Source of the DNA: Yoonia sp. SS1-5
GTDB lineage: Bacteria; Pseudomonadota; Alphaproteobacteria; Rhodobacterales; Rhodobacteraceae
Assembly: GCF_038443705.2 (NCBI RefSeq)
Contig: NZ_CP151767.2
Location: 3,215,501-3,279,500, forward strand
Direction: 5' to 3'
DNA length: 64,000 bases
Position numbers and translations under genes: made by a program. The notes under the pieces are model-generated. The model made no database searches, was not told the origin of the DNA, and was given only the letters and a program-made list of their open reading frames with translations. Shown here one piece after another: positions 8,884-17,563 of the stretch. Positions within the stretch are counted from its first letter, which is position 1. Every line of letters starts with the position of its first letter.

Positions 8884-9918
8884 TCACGCGATAGATTCAG
8901 GCAAAAACAGATTTGGCGATAGAAAATGCTGCGCCGGTGGCATGTCATCGCTGTCCTCAATCACCTTCCGCGCGAGTGCAAAAAGATCGTCACAGACCTG
9001 ATCCAGGGGTGTCCCGATCACCAGTTCTACATAGCGGTCCGCAAGGGCGCGGCGGCTTTCCGGGGTCAGTTCATTGACAATCAGCGACACCTCTCGCGGT
9101 TTTCGGACCTCGCGTAGCGCCGCGATCGCACCTTCCATTCCGCCGCCTGCACAATAGATTGCCACAAGGTCCGGATGCCGGTTCAGCAGGTCCAGCGTGG
9201 CCTCGTAGGTTAGCTGGCGAGTTTCCAGATTGACCAATGTATTCAGGATTTCAAACTGCGGTGCATATTCGCGAAAATAGCTGCGAAATCCGGTTTCGCG
9301 CAGCTCATGCCCATGCCACCTGTAACCCCCGACAAAGATCGCGACCTTCCCCGACCGGCGCGCTGCAGTTGATGCCATATGCGCAGCGATCCGGCCAACC
9401 TGAATGTTATTTAGCCCTATATAGCTGCGTCTGATGCCCTGCGCGAAGTCATTGAGCAGCGCAAAGCAGGGCTTGCCAGCGGCCTGAAAACGATGCACCG
9501 CATCGCCCAGATCCACATGCGTGACAGCTGTTGAGGCCAGCGCATGGACATCGGGCGCCAATAGCTCCATTTGTTCGACGAAATCGCCGGGTGTCTGCCC
9601 GGATGTGTAGCGAATGATGGCCTTGGCCCGGATACCGGTTGCCCGTGCGGCGGCATCTTCGGCGGCTTTGTGAAACGCCTTGTAAAAGGCTTGCTTCTCT
9701 TTTTGAAAGACGAACCCAACCCGAAGTTCCGGCAGTTCCTCGAAAATACGCTGCTCCAACAGCGAGACGCCATGGTACCCGATGGCACGGGCGGCGTCGT
9801 AGACGCGCTTGGCTGTGTCCTGTCGCACCTTGGCGCGCCCGTTCAACACACGGTCAACGGTAGCAACGCTGACGTCCGCCTCGCGCGCGAGGTCAGCGAT
9901 TGTCGGTCTCTTTGCCAA
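8884..9918 (-). CDS. LacI-family transcriptional regulator of the inositol-type operon
   Basis: This 344-aa regulator starts with a LacI HTH (KRPTIADLAREADVSVATVDRVLNGR), followed by a periplasmic-binding-like sensor domain. The frame stays open 75 nt further upstream to a TTG at 9993, but that would place a perfect 16-bp palindrome inside the gene. The TTG at 9918 gives a canonical LacI N-terminus (MAKRPTIADL) and has GGAG 6 nt before it, so I prefer it; a GTG at 9930 is the alternative. It precedes the transport operon in the same direction and probably senses the cyclitol. Confidence 0.82.
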   Translation of the reverse strand: MAKRPTIADLAREADVSVATVDRVLNGRAKVRQDTAKRVYDAARAIGYHGVSLLEQRIFEELPELRVGFVFQKEKQAFYKAFHKAAEDAAARATGIRAKAIIRYTSGQTPGDFVEQMELLAPDVHALASTAVTHVDLGDAVHRFQAAGKPCFALLNDFAQGIRRSYIGLNNIQVGRIAAHMASTAARRSGKVAIFVGGYRWHGHELRETGFRSYFREYAPQFEILNTLVNLETRQLTYEATLDLLNRHPDLVAIYCAGGGMEGAIAALREVRKPREVSLIVNELTPESRRALADRYVELVIGTPLDQVCDDLFALARKVIEDSDDMPPAQHFLSPNLFLPESIA

Positions 9919-9937
9919 ACGGATCTCCACTCGTTTT

Positions 9938-9953
9938 GATAGAATTCTATCAT
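9938..9953. promoter_or_regulatory. Perfect 16-bp palindrome, probable autoregulatory operator
   Basis: TGATAGAATTCTATCA lies about 20 nt upstream of the preferred start of the LacI-family gene. Its length and symmetry fit a LacI-type dimer site, and its position suggests autorepression. Confidence 0.6.
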
Positions 9954-10020
9954 TTTGAGAGAGTGTTCTGAGGGGTTTTGATCTGCTTGGCAAGCCGCAA
10001 TATGCGGGTCGTTTGGTGGC

Positions 10021-11391
10021 TCAGCCCCCGGCCTTGGGACCAAATGTGCAGAATGGCCATGTGTCGCGTGGCCGGTGGTTATTCTCGAGCTTGGCCAGAT
10101 TCTGGCAGACTGCCCCCTCGGTCAGGGCCATGATCTGAAAACGCGGCAGGGTCCGCAGGTCGGGCGACAGGTAACCGGATTTGACGACCAGCAGGTCAAA
10201 ATCATCCAGTGCTAGGCCCAGCACCGAAAAGTCGCTGAGATTGTGAAAGGGTCGTCGTCGCGCTGTCAGGACGACGGTCGCTGCCGCTGTCTGAACAATG
10301 GCGCAATCACCGACGATCCGGCAGTTTTCGACCGCAAGGGTGACGCGAGGGCCGCCACCGCCAAGGGTGCCGCCTGTTGTTACTTCAACGGCACCATCGG
10401 ACAGGGCGGCAAACCCTGCAGGGTCTGCGATACCGGCAAAAAGCGCCTGACATGGCGCGCCGCGCTGCACGGCATATAGCACATCGGCGCGGTCGCCCAT
10501 GCCGCCAGCGGTCGGATTGTCGCCGCTATCTGCCAATATGGCTGGGCGTCCGGCCACCGCGTCAAGTGCTGCAGGCAGGGCTGCTGCCTGCATATCGAAC
10601 ACCAGCCTGTCGCGGACGCCCTGATAGGCCTGTGCGATCTGTTTGGCGCAACGGCGTCCTGCGTCGGGATCCGTTGCGGTCACCACCGCGGCTGCGGTCG
10701 CGCGCGGACTGTCCGCCCAGACATAGCCGATCATCAGGTTGCTGTCGCAGATCCCGTCTTTGCGATCATAGGCGGGCAATGTCGCATAAAGAGACCGGCA
10801 AGGTTCTACAAAGGTGGACGACATTTCACCGGGTACCAGAATGGGTATCGGCACCCAATGGACGACAGGCCGGGGACCGCCATTGAGCGCATCCGCCAGA
10901 ATGCGGGCGGCGCGCGCATGGGTGTCGGCCACATCGACATGGGGCGCCGTCCGATAGGCGGCAAAACCGTCCAGAGCCGCGCAGATCTGATCTGTCACCT
11001 GCCCATGCAGATCAAAACTGGCGCTGATGATGGCGTCAGGGCCGACGATGTCCCGCACCTTGCGGATAAACACGCCTTCGGGATCATCCACGCCCGGCAC
11101 AAACATGGCCCCATGCATCAGCAACAGAACCCCGTCCAGCGGCATGGCGGCATGCAGCGCGGCCATGAATTGGTCAAACTGGTCCGCGAATGTGGTGGCT
11201 GACACCGGGCCACCCGGCACGGACCGGTCATGGAAGAGCGGCAACAGCGTGATCCCGGCGGCGGCAAAGTCAAAAGGCACCATATCGCGCAGCGCCTGTC
11301 CGGTCGTTCTGGTAAAGTCCCCCGCGACCTGCTGCAACGGCGCATAGCTAGAGCATTCCGTGTGCAGGCCGCCGACGGCGACCCGTTTCAT
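10021..11391 (-). CDS. M81-family metallopeptidase (MlrC/microcystinase-C type)
   Basis: This 456-aa protein starts KRVAVGGLHTECSSYAP, the typical MlrC N-terminus. It has the family motifs 'LLLMHGAMFV', 'ISASFDLHGQVTDQI' and 'YRTAPHVDVADTHARAA', whose His and Asp residues are the predicted zinc ligands. M81 proteins are known as linear-microcystin peptidases, but most members have unknown natural substrates. It is the last gene of the leftward amino-sugar operon and overlaps the GH20 gene by 4 nt. That suggests a substrate released with amino sugars, perhaps a glycopeptide or muropeptide fragment; this is inference. Confidence 0.85.
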   Translation of the reverse strand: MKRVAVGGLHTECSSYAPLQQVAGDFTRTTGQALRDMVPFDFAAAGITLLPLFHDRSVPGGPVSATTFADQFDQFMAALHAAMPLDGVLLLMHGAMFVPGVDDPEGVFIRKVRDIVGPDAIISASFDLHGQVTDQICAALDGFAAYRTAPHVDVADTHARAARILADALNGGPRPVVHWVPIPILVPGEMSSTFVEPCRSLYATLPAYDRKDGICDSNLMIGYVWADSPRATAAAVVTATDPDAGRRCAKQIAQAYQGVRDRLVFDMQAAALPAALDAVAGRPAILADSGDNPTAGGMGDRADVLYAVQRGAPCQALFAGIADPAGFAALSDGAVEVTTGGTLGGGGPRVTLAVENCRIVGDCAIVQTAAATVVLTARRRPFHNLSDFSVLGLALDDFDLLVVKSGYLSPDLRTLPRFQIMALTEGAVCQNLAKLENNHRPRDTWPFCTFGPKAGG

Positions 11392-13265
11392 AAGCGTGGC
11401 ACCAGACGCGACAGGGCGGCAAAACGTGGCCAGGATTTTTGTGCCTCGGGGGTCCAGCCAGCCTCGGCCACTGCGGCCAGCCGCGGAAAGGCGATGGCGT
11501 TGATGGCGTCGGTTGTGTCGAGGTATTCGCCCCAGATTGCAGCCTGCACCCCGACAAGTTGGCCCGGCCCGTCGGGCAACCCATCGGCGACGGCGTAATC
11601 ATAGCAGTTTTGCGGCGGCGAGACGCCCGCCCAGGAAATCCCGCGCGCATCCCAGCCGTCAGCCTCGACCATATCAAGGTAATAGGCCTGGCCCGGTGTG
11701 GCGACGACGTCGTAGCCCTTTGCCATCAGCTCTGCCGTTTTTTCCTTGGTGCGCCACGCGAAAAGCAGGGCGTTGTCCGGTGCGATCCCGCCGCCTTCGG
11801 CGGCTTCATCCCAGGCGGCGATCTTGCGTCCGCGTTGGCGAAGATGGTCCTGCACATGGCGCAGGAAATGCGCTTGCAATTCGTGCGTTGTCGCCAGCCC
11901 GTTTGCTGCGGCAAAGCGCTGCGCCAACGGGGATTTGCCCCAGGCGGCCAAATCAACCTCATCTGCGCCGACATGGATGATGTCGAACGGAAACAGGGCG
12001 GCGGCCTCGTCCAGCAATGTTTCGACCACATCGTAGGTTTTCGGGATGCCGGGGTTGAGCGCGTTGTTGGTGTATCCCTGCACTGATCGGTAGCAACCAT
12101 TGGGCTCATCAGGGTCGCGCAGTCCCGGCACCGCCGCGATCAGGGATGCCGCATGGCCGGGCATTTCGACCTCGGGCATGATCGCGATCCCCAACGCGCT
12201 GGCGTGATCCAAAACCTGTGCGATGTCGGTTGGCGTATAATGGCCCGATTGTCCGCTCGGCCCGTCGCCATATTGCGGCGGCATCGGCTGGCCCATGCCC
12301 CGGCTTGCACCGATTGTGTTGAGTGCGGGATAGGCTGCCGACGGGATGCGGTACCCTTCGTCATCAACCAGATGCCAATGGAACCGGTTCATCCGGAGCC
12401 ACGCCATCACGTCCAGTACGCGCCTGATGACGCGCACATCATGGAAATTGCGCGATACATCCAGCATCAGCCCCCGCCATTCAAACCGGGGCGCATCAGA
12501 AATCTCGCCTGTGCGCGGGAACTGGAATCTGTCATCAATCCGGGCCGCATGCGCCATCTGCGCAAGGGCGGTCAGCCCATATTGCAGGCCTAGCGGGTCG
12601 GCATGGTGCAAGGTGATCTCGGCCCCGAATTGCAAGCGGTAACCATGCGGTGGCAGGTCTTGGGTTTGAGACGTATGAACCGGCTGCCCATGGGATAGCG
12701 AGATTGCAGCAGGATCAGCTGGAAAAAGGCGCTTTTGCAGCGCGGCCACCGCCTGAAATGGTGCTGGATCGGAACCGGGGGCAGGGCACAGGATCGGGGC
12801 CGCGCCCCAGTCTGTAATCGCCACCTCGGCAGGCCATGGCAGCAGGCCCAGCGGTTCGGTAATTTGGCCGGGCGGCCAGTCTTTGCCGGGTCCACGCGGG
12901 GCGCCATCCAGTGGCTCCAGATCGCCTATCGTCGCCTCCATGGTTCGCCCATCCGTCGTGGTGATCCAGGCTGTGATCACGCCCTGGGTCCGGTTCGCGG
13001 CACCGTAGATCAAGCCTCTCAAACGGACCTGCCACGTACCGCCGGCCGGAATATCGGCGTTCGGGACGATTTCGACAAAGCTGCCATAGCTATTGACCAA
13101 TGTGCCGCCGGTGACGTCGGTTGTTTCGTCAATGCGGGCCAGCGAGGTGTAGCAGAAACTGGCTGGTCGGATGTCGGTCTCGCCAAGATTATGTAGGGTA
13201 AGGTGCAGGCTGCCACATGTGTCAGCAGGCGCCGCCGTCCAGCCTTGGGTCAGATGCAAGGTCAT
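11388..13265 (-). CDS. GH20 beta-N-acetylhexosaminidase, cytoplasmic
   Basis: This 625-aa glycoside hydrolase family 20 enzyme would release terminal GlcNAc or GalNAc from imported di- or oligosaccharides. The catalytic Asp-Glu pair is in HVGADEV (about residues 435-441). A family landmark is 'DAPRFEWRGLMLDVSRNFHDVRVIRRVLD', with the following 'MNRFHWHLVDDEGYRI'. An N-terminal beta-sandwich (residues 1-120) precedes the GH20b and catalytic domains. There is no signal peptide, so the enzyme works in the cytoplasm after uptake. It overlaps both neighbours by 4 nt. Confidence 0.92.
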   Translation of the reverse strand: MTLHLTQGWTAAPADTCGSLHLTLHNLGETDIRPASFCYTSLARIDETTDVTGGTLVNSYGSFVEIVPNADIPAGGTWQVRLRGLIYGAANRTQGVITAWITTTDGRTMEATIGDLEPLDGAPRGPGKDWPPGQITEPLGLLPWPAEVAITDWGAAPILCPAPGSDPAPFQAVAALQKRLFPADPAAISLSHGQPVHTSQTQDLPPHGYRLQFGAEITLHHADPLGLQYGLTALAQMAHAARIDDRFQFPRTGEISDAPRFEWRGLMLDVSRNFHDVRVIRRVLDVMAWLRMNRFHWHLVDDEGYRIPSAAYPALNTIGASRGMGQPMPPQYGDGPSGQSGHYTPTDIAQVLDHASALGIAIMPEVEMPGHAASLIAAVPGLRDPDEPNGCYRSVQGYTNNALNPGIPKTYDVVETLLDEAAALFPFDIIHVGADEVDLAAWGKSPLAQRFAAANGLATTHELQAHFLRHVQDHLRQRGRKIAAWDEAAEGGGIAPDNALLFAWRTKEKTAELMAKGYDVVATPGQAYYLDMVEADGWDARGISWAGVSPPQNCYDYAVADGLPDGPGQLVGVQAAIWGEYLDTTDAINAIAFPRLAAVAEAGWTPEAQKSWPRFAALSRLVPRL

Positions 13266-14353
13266 GTGATATCCATCATGCTAAAATCATCACGCAGGCA
13301 CAGCATGTCATCGACAGCGGTGCCAATGGCGATATCATTGGCTGGCAGCCCCATCACCTTGCGCGGGATGTCACTGACCATCGGGATTGCCATATCAAGC
13401 GTCAGGCCCACATGCGTGACCAGATTGCGCAGGCTTTGCACAAGATTAATATGCGCCCCGGCCAGTGATCCTTCGGCATTGACAAGGGCGCCATCCCGGA
13501 CAGCGATGCGCTGGCCGTAAAGGGTAAAATGATCGGGGCCGCCGACCGTAGCCATTGCGTCCGAAACGGCAAAGGTCAGCCCGGCGCGGGGACGTGCCCG
13601 TAACGCAACGCGCACCATGTCCCAATCCACATGAATGCCGTCGACGATGATCCCCGCATAGGCATCGGAATTAAGTGCAGCCCCCAAAATGCCGGGCATG
13701 CGCGACGTCATCGGCGGCATCGCGTTATAAAGATGCGTAAAGCATGACAGGCCACGGCCGAGCGCGGCCTTAGTCTCGTCACTGGTTGCGGCAGAATGCC
13801 CGCCAGCGACAACCGCGCCGCATGCGACCAGACGCGCGAATAAATCGGGTGCGGCCAGTTCAGGGGCCAGCGTGATCATGACGGGCAGGTCTTTGGCGCG
13901 CAGGTCCTCGACCAATGTGACGGTTGCCAGATCAAGTGGCCTAATATGGGCCGCATCATGGGTGCCGCGTCGGTCCGGCGCGATATGGGGCCCTTCGATA
14001 TGCAGCCCGGCAAGGCCCGGTTCGCCCTTGGTCCGGATCGCCGCATCTGCAGCGCGGGCGATCACATCGGGGCTGTCGGTGATCACGGTGGGCAGGATCG
14101 TCCCTGTCCCCTGACGCCGGTGTGCGGCAGCGACCGTCCGGAACCCATCGGGGGTCGGATCGCTGTTGATCATCACGCCGCCGCCCCCATTGACCTGCAG
14201 GTCCGTCAGGTACGGCAGGGCCAGCGGGACGATATGGTCGGGTGTATCGTGATCCAGCGGGCGGATCTCCATGATCGTGCCATTCTGCGCAACGATGCCC
14301 ATCTGGTCATGCAGCAAGCCCTGCTGCCAGAGTTTCGCAACCCCGATCAACAT
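13262..14353 (-). CDS. nagA: N-acetylglucosamine-6-phosphate deacetylase
   Basis: This 363-aa amidohydrolase converts GlcNAc-6-P (or GalNAc-6-P) to the free amino-sugar phosphate and acetate. Visible family motifs are HIEGPHI, VVAGGHSAA, CFTHLYNAMPP and the catalytic Asp in FAVSDAMATVG. It supplies substrate to the NagB encoded at the other end of the island and perhaps to the SIS-domain protein of the same operon. It overlaps the GH20 gene by 4 nt and the upstream GatZ-like gene by 7 nt. A specificity for GalNAc-6-P (AgaA) cannot be excluded. Confidence 0.9.
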   Translation of the reverse strand: MLIGVAKLWQQGLLHDQMGIVAQNGTIMEIRPLDHDTPDHIVPLALPYLTDLQVNGGGGVMINSDPTPDGFRTVAAAHRRQGTGTILPTVITDSPDVIARAADAAIRTKGEPGLAGLHIEGPHIAPDRRGTHDAAHIRPLDLATVTLVEDLRAKDLPVMITLAPELAAPDLFARLVACGAVVAGGHSAATSDETKAALGRGLSCFTHLYNAMPPMTSRMPGILGAALNSDAYAGIIVDGIHVDWDMVRVALRARPRAGLTFAVSDAMATVGGPDHFTLYGQRIAVRDGALVNAEGSLAGAHINLVQSLRNLVTHVGLTLDMAIPMVSDIPRKVMGLPANDIAIGTAVDDMLCLRDDFSMMDIT

Positions 14354-15609
14354 GCGGTCGGGTCGCCGAAATAGGGCAGCAATGCCTGCTGAACATGTGC
14401 GACCAGAATGGCCGTCGCCGGGGGCAGATCAAGCGTCCTTGCCCGCGCAAGCGTGGCGGCTGGCAGGTATTGGGCCAGCAGCGGCGCGGGGGCCGGGGCT
14501 GCATCAATCCGCGATTTGATATCTGCAACCGCCTGCATCACCGCCTCATTTGTCCAGTAATAGCGGATGCGGTCTGCATACCCAAAATGCCGCATGATCC
14601 GCTGGTCTGCGGGTGTCCCGTGATAGTGGCCCTCCCAGTATCCTGGGGTCTTGGTCATGATATCTTCCATGAGCAGCGACAAATGCGGCCCGCCGACCCG
14701 CCATATATCTGCATGCGACAGCGCATATACGGCCTCGCGCCAGGCGAATGTCAGCGCGGGACCCACCTTGAGGATCGCGAAGTTGCGCCTGCCCAGTTCT
14801 GGAAAAACCTCGGGTTTCTGATAGTCGGTAGAATGGGCCTCGAAACACAGATCGGGGTAGGGGCCAAGCATTGTGGACAGGTCATCAGCGCCGTCCATCG
14901 GGAAATGGTCAATATGCGCTGGCGCAAATTCCAGACCCGGTTGTACCACAAGGCCGCGCACGCGCGCAAAGGCATCCTGCAGACCCAAAGCGTCAAATGC
15001 GTCCGCATGGGCGCGCATCGTGGCGGCGGCCCGGTCGGGTGGTGTGGGGGCGATCCCCTCATCATCATGGCGCGCGCCCCCCGGGGGCGGGACCTCTGTG
15101 CCGATCACGTAACGCAAGGCGCCCGGATCGGGGGCCGCGTCTTCGGCAACCTGGGCAAGTTCAGCCGCGCGTGCCGCTGCTGGCCCGTCTGGCAGCGCCG
15201 CCGCCTCGCCGCTGCATCCTTCCGAGCAGTCCAGATGGATCTTGGTGAAACCAGCCTGCACATAGGCCCGGATCATCAGCTTGGCCTCGGCCATGGCCCG
15301 ATCGGCGGGCTGATCCTTCCACGCTTGTGGCCCAAGATGATCACCGCCGAAAATGAGCCTCTCAGGCGCCACCCCCAGCCCGTCGGACTGTGTGCGCAAG
15401 CTGGCGATGAAATCGGCGGGGGTCTGGCCTGTATAGCCGCCGCTGTGATTGACCTGATTTGAGGTGGCCTCGACCAGCAGCGGGCGATCAAGCGTTTCGG
15501 CCAGTAGCAGCGCGGCGGTCAGAACATCCGGATGGGCCGAACAAACCGACGGTAGGGCGGGCCCGTGCCCTGCGCGATTGGCGCGGATAATATCATCAAG
15601 CATCGTCAT
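14347..15609 (-). CDS. GatZ/KbaZ-family protein (tagatose-bisphosphate aldolase non-catalytic subunit type)
   Basis: This 420-aa protein has the hallmark N-terminus 'GLPSVCSAHPDVL'-like sequence plus 'VEATSNQVNHSGGYTGQTPADF' and 'GGDHLGPQAWK', typical of GatZ/KbaZ/AgaZ. In enterobacteria it stabilises the class II tagatose-1,6-bisphosphate aldolase GatY/KbaY; some homologues have been annotated as tagatose-6-phosphate kinase. No GatY/KbaY gene lies in the window, so its role here is open. With the SIS-domain isomerase it points to a GalNAc/tagatose-6-P branch of the amino-sugar pathway. It overlaps the upstream kinase gene by 4 nt. Confidence 0.85.
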   Translation of the reverse strand: MTMLDDIIRANRAGHGPALPSVCSAHPDVLTAALLLAETLDRPLLVEATSNQVNHSGGYTGQTPADFIASLRTQSDGLGVAPERLIFGGDHLGPQAWKDQPADRAMAEAKLMIRAYVQAGFTKIHLDCSEGCSGEAAALPDGPAAARAAELAQVAEDAAPDPGALRYVIGTEVPPPGGARHDDEGIAPTPPDRAAATMRAHADAFDALGLQDAFARVRGLVVQPGLEFAPAHIDHFPMDGADDLSTMLGPYPDLCFEAHSTDYQKPEVFPELGRRNFAILKVGPALTFAWREAVYALSHADIWRVGGPHLSLLMEDIMTKTPGYWEGHYHGTPADQRIMRHFGYADRIRYYWTNEAVMQAVADIKSRIDAAPAPAPLLAQYLPAATLARARTLDLPPATAILVAHVQQALLPYFGDPTAC

Positions 15610-16502
15610 TGCCGGGCCGCCACCAGCGCCGCACCACGCGCGCCCGAACTATCGCCATGCCGGGCCAGCACAATGTCAGGCAAGGGCATGTCGCCCAACG
15701 CGTGGGATTTCATGGCTGCGGATAACCGCGCCGTGATACCGGGCAGGTTGGACACCCCCCCGCCCAGCACGATGCAATCAGGTGCCAGGGTCAATTGTAT
15801 GGTCAAAAGGCATTCTCCCGCGATATCGGCCCAGATGTCGATGATGTCATGGTGGCCACCGGCGACCAGATCCATGGCATCCAGCCGCTGACCCAACTTA
15901 TGCGCTGCAATATTCGAAAGCCCGGTGCCCGAGACGCAGGTTTCCATACATCCCAGGCGGCCGCAGCCGCAGGGCCAAAGCGGCAGGTCATGGCGTGCGA
16001 TGGCCGCTGCCGGGATACCGACATGTCCGATTTCGACGGCAATTGCGCCATGCCGCGGGGCCAATGCCCGGTTGATGGCGAACCCACCCCCGACGCCGGT
16101 ACCCAGGATGAGCCCCATAACGGTCTGGTATGCGCCAGCCGCACCGCCATCGGCCTCGGACAGCGTGAAGGCCATGCAATCATTGACCAGCGCAAAAGGT
16201 CTGTTGTGGCGCTGGGCCAGATCAGCGGCAATCGACCTTTTGGGGTCGGTCGGAATATTTGCAGCGAACACGATCCCCGTCTCCGGATCGACGATGCCGG
16301 GGACGGCGATGCCGATGGGCATTTCGGGGCTGGCTGAGGATGCAACAAGCCAGTCAATTTGTTCGCTCAGCCCGTCCAGCATTGCGTCAAAGCTGGTTGT
16401 TGGGGTTGGAATGCGTTGCACTTGCGCGGTGTTTGCGGCCGGACCCTCGAATATGCGGGCCTCGATCTTTGTGCCGCCCAGATCAATGCCGCCGCAAATC
16501 AT
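15606..16502 (-). CDS. ROK-family N-acetylhexosamine kinase
   Basis: This 298-aa sugar kinase phosphorylates GlcNAc/GalNAc released by the GH20 enzyme. The phosphate loop is GGIDLGGTKIE at the N-terminus, the second ATP motif is LGTGVGGGFAINR, and the ROK zinc site is CGCGRLGCMET. The start at the ATG at 16502 forms an ATGA overlap with the stop of the SIS-domain gene; a TTG 9 nt upstream is possible but less likely. Its presence shows that transport is by ABC importer and phosphorylation is cytoplasmic, not by a PTS. Confidence 0.9.
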   Translation of the reverse strand: MICGGIDLGGTKIEARIFEGPAANTAQVQRIPTPTTSFDAMLDGLSEQIDWLVASSASPEMPIGIAVPGIVDPETGIVFAANIPTDPKRSIAADLAQRHNRPFALVNDCMAFTLSEADGGAAGAYQTVMGLILGTGVGGGFAINRALAPRHGAIAVEIGHVGIPAAAIARHDLPLWPCGCGRLGCMETCVSGTGLSNIAAHKLGQRLDAMDLVAGGHHDIIDIWADIAGECLLTIQLTLAPDCIVLGGGVSNLPGITARLSAAMKSHALGDMPLPDIVLARHGDSSGARGAALVAARQ

Positions 16503-17563
16503 GGCTGCCAATCATAAAGCGTGACACCCGACACCACCCGGCTGAGGTTTTGCCCAAGGAAAGGATCATCAACGTTCAGGCCCAGATGGGCCGACCATTG
16601 TGCCGCCCGAATTTGCGCAAGCAGCACATACAAGACCGCATCAGCGCGTGCATCGCCAACGCCCGTCAGCGGCACATCGGCGCCGGGGCCGATTGTTGTC
16701 ACGGGGACTTTGGGAAATTGTTGCCGGATCTCGGCCGCCACATCGTTGTCATAGCGCGCGGTGTGCGGGTCGGGATGGATCAGGACGTAAACATGTGACC
16801 TGTCGTTGACCGCTGCCTTGGGGCCATGCCTGTACCCCATGGGGCTGTCCCATTGGGTGGTTGTCTGCCCGGCGGTCAGTTCCAGAACCTTCAACGCGCT
16901 TTCCCGCGCGACGGATTTCAACGCGCCAGAGCCCAGAAAAACGGCCCTTTCGGGGGGCTGTTCGACGGTACTGGATAGCGCCGTGATCAATTGCCGTGCT
17001 TGCGCTGCAAGTACATGGATTTTCTCGGGATCAAACCCGGACAGGCACACCAGCGCGGATAACAGCATGGTGGTAAAGCTGGATGTCATCGCAAAGGCCG
17101 CATCATGGGTCGCAGCCGGCAGGTTCAGGATGCGCAGCTCGCCCGGTCCGGGTGCCGGTCGGGTGGCCAATGCGCTTTGCGCGTTGCAGGTGATATGCAG
17201 CCGATCAATATCGGGGCGGTGCGCATCAAGCAGATCAATCACCCCAATCGATTCCGAACTGTTGCCCGAGCGTCCGAACTGCACCACAAGGATTTCCCCA
17301 CCTGCGCGCAAAACATCCTGCGGACAGGCCACAATATCAGTGCTGGCCCTGTTTTCCAGTCGCAGGGTCGATGGCCCATCACTGACGATCCCGCCGATAA
17401 AATCCGAGGTTCCGGCCCCTGTCAGCCATACCGTGTCGATGCCCCGATCCGCGATCCATGCGCGCATATCGCGCGCTTGGTCCGCCAGCGTGGTTGCCCA
17501 ATCCGCCCAGATGTCAGGTTGTGCGTGAATTTCGGCCCAAGTGGCTGTCTTATGCAATTTCAC
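16499..17563 (-). CDS. SIS-domain sugar isomerase/deaminase (AgaS/GlmS-C type)
   Basis: This 354-aa protein has two SIS (sugar isomerase) domains. SIS 1 includes 'TVWLTGAGTSDFIGG' and 'VVQFGRSGNSSESIGVID'; SIS 2 includes 'AVFLGSGALKSVARESALKVLELTAGQT'. It resembles AgaS, the galactosamine-6-P deaminase/isomerase that yields tagatose-6-P. The start is the GTG at 17563 with GAGGTG a few nt upstream, overlapping the end of the regulator gene by 14 nt. The frame extends further upstream, but that part lies inside the regulator gene. With NagB in the same island it may serve GalNAc while NagB serves GlcNAc. Confidence 0.83.
   Translation of the reverse strand: MKLHKTATWAEIHAQPDIWADWATTLADQARDMRAWIADRGIDTVWLTGAGTSDFIGGIVSDGPSTLRLENRASTDIVACPQDVLRAGGEILVVQFGRSGNSSESIGVIDLLDAHRPDIDRLHITCNAQSALATRPAPGPGELRILNLPAATHDAAFAMTSSFTTMLLSALVCLSGFDPEKIHVLAAQARQLITALSSTVEQPPERAVFLGSGALKSVARESALKVLELTAGQTTTQWDSPMGYRHGPKAAVNDRSHVYVLIHPDPHTARYDNDVAAEIRQQFPKVPVTTIGPGADVPLTGVGDARADAVLYVLLAQIRAAQWSAHLGLNVDDPFLGQNLSRVVSGVTLYDWQP

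Noticed and set aside
8881..8894. CTATC-N4-GATAG dyad considered as a second operator of the inositol-type LacI protein
   Set aside because: The half-sites are in the opposite order to those in the palindrome at 9938-9953, so one protein is unlikely to bind both in the same way; kept only as a weak note.
11388..14353. Hexosaminidase/NagA pair considered as a secreted chitin-degradation system
   Set aside because: The GH20 protein lacks a signal peptide and no secreted chitinase gene is present, so only imported short sugars are likely substrates.
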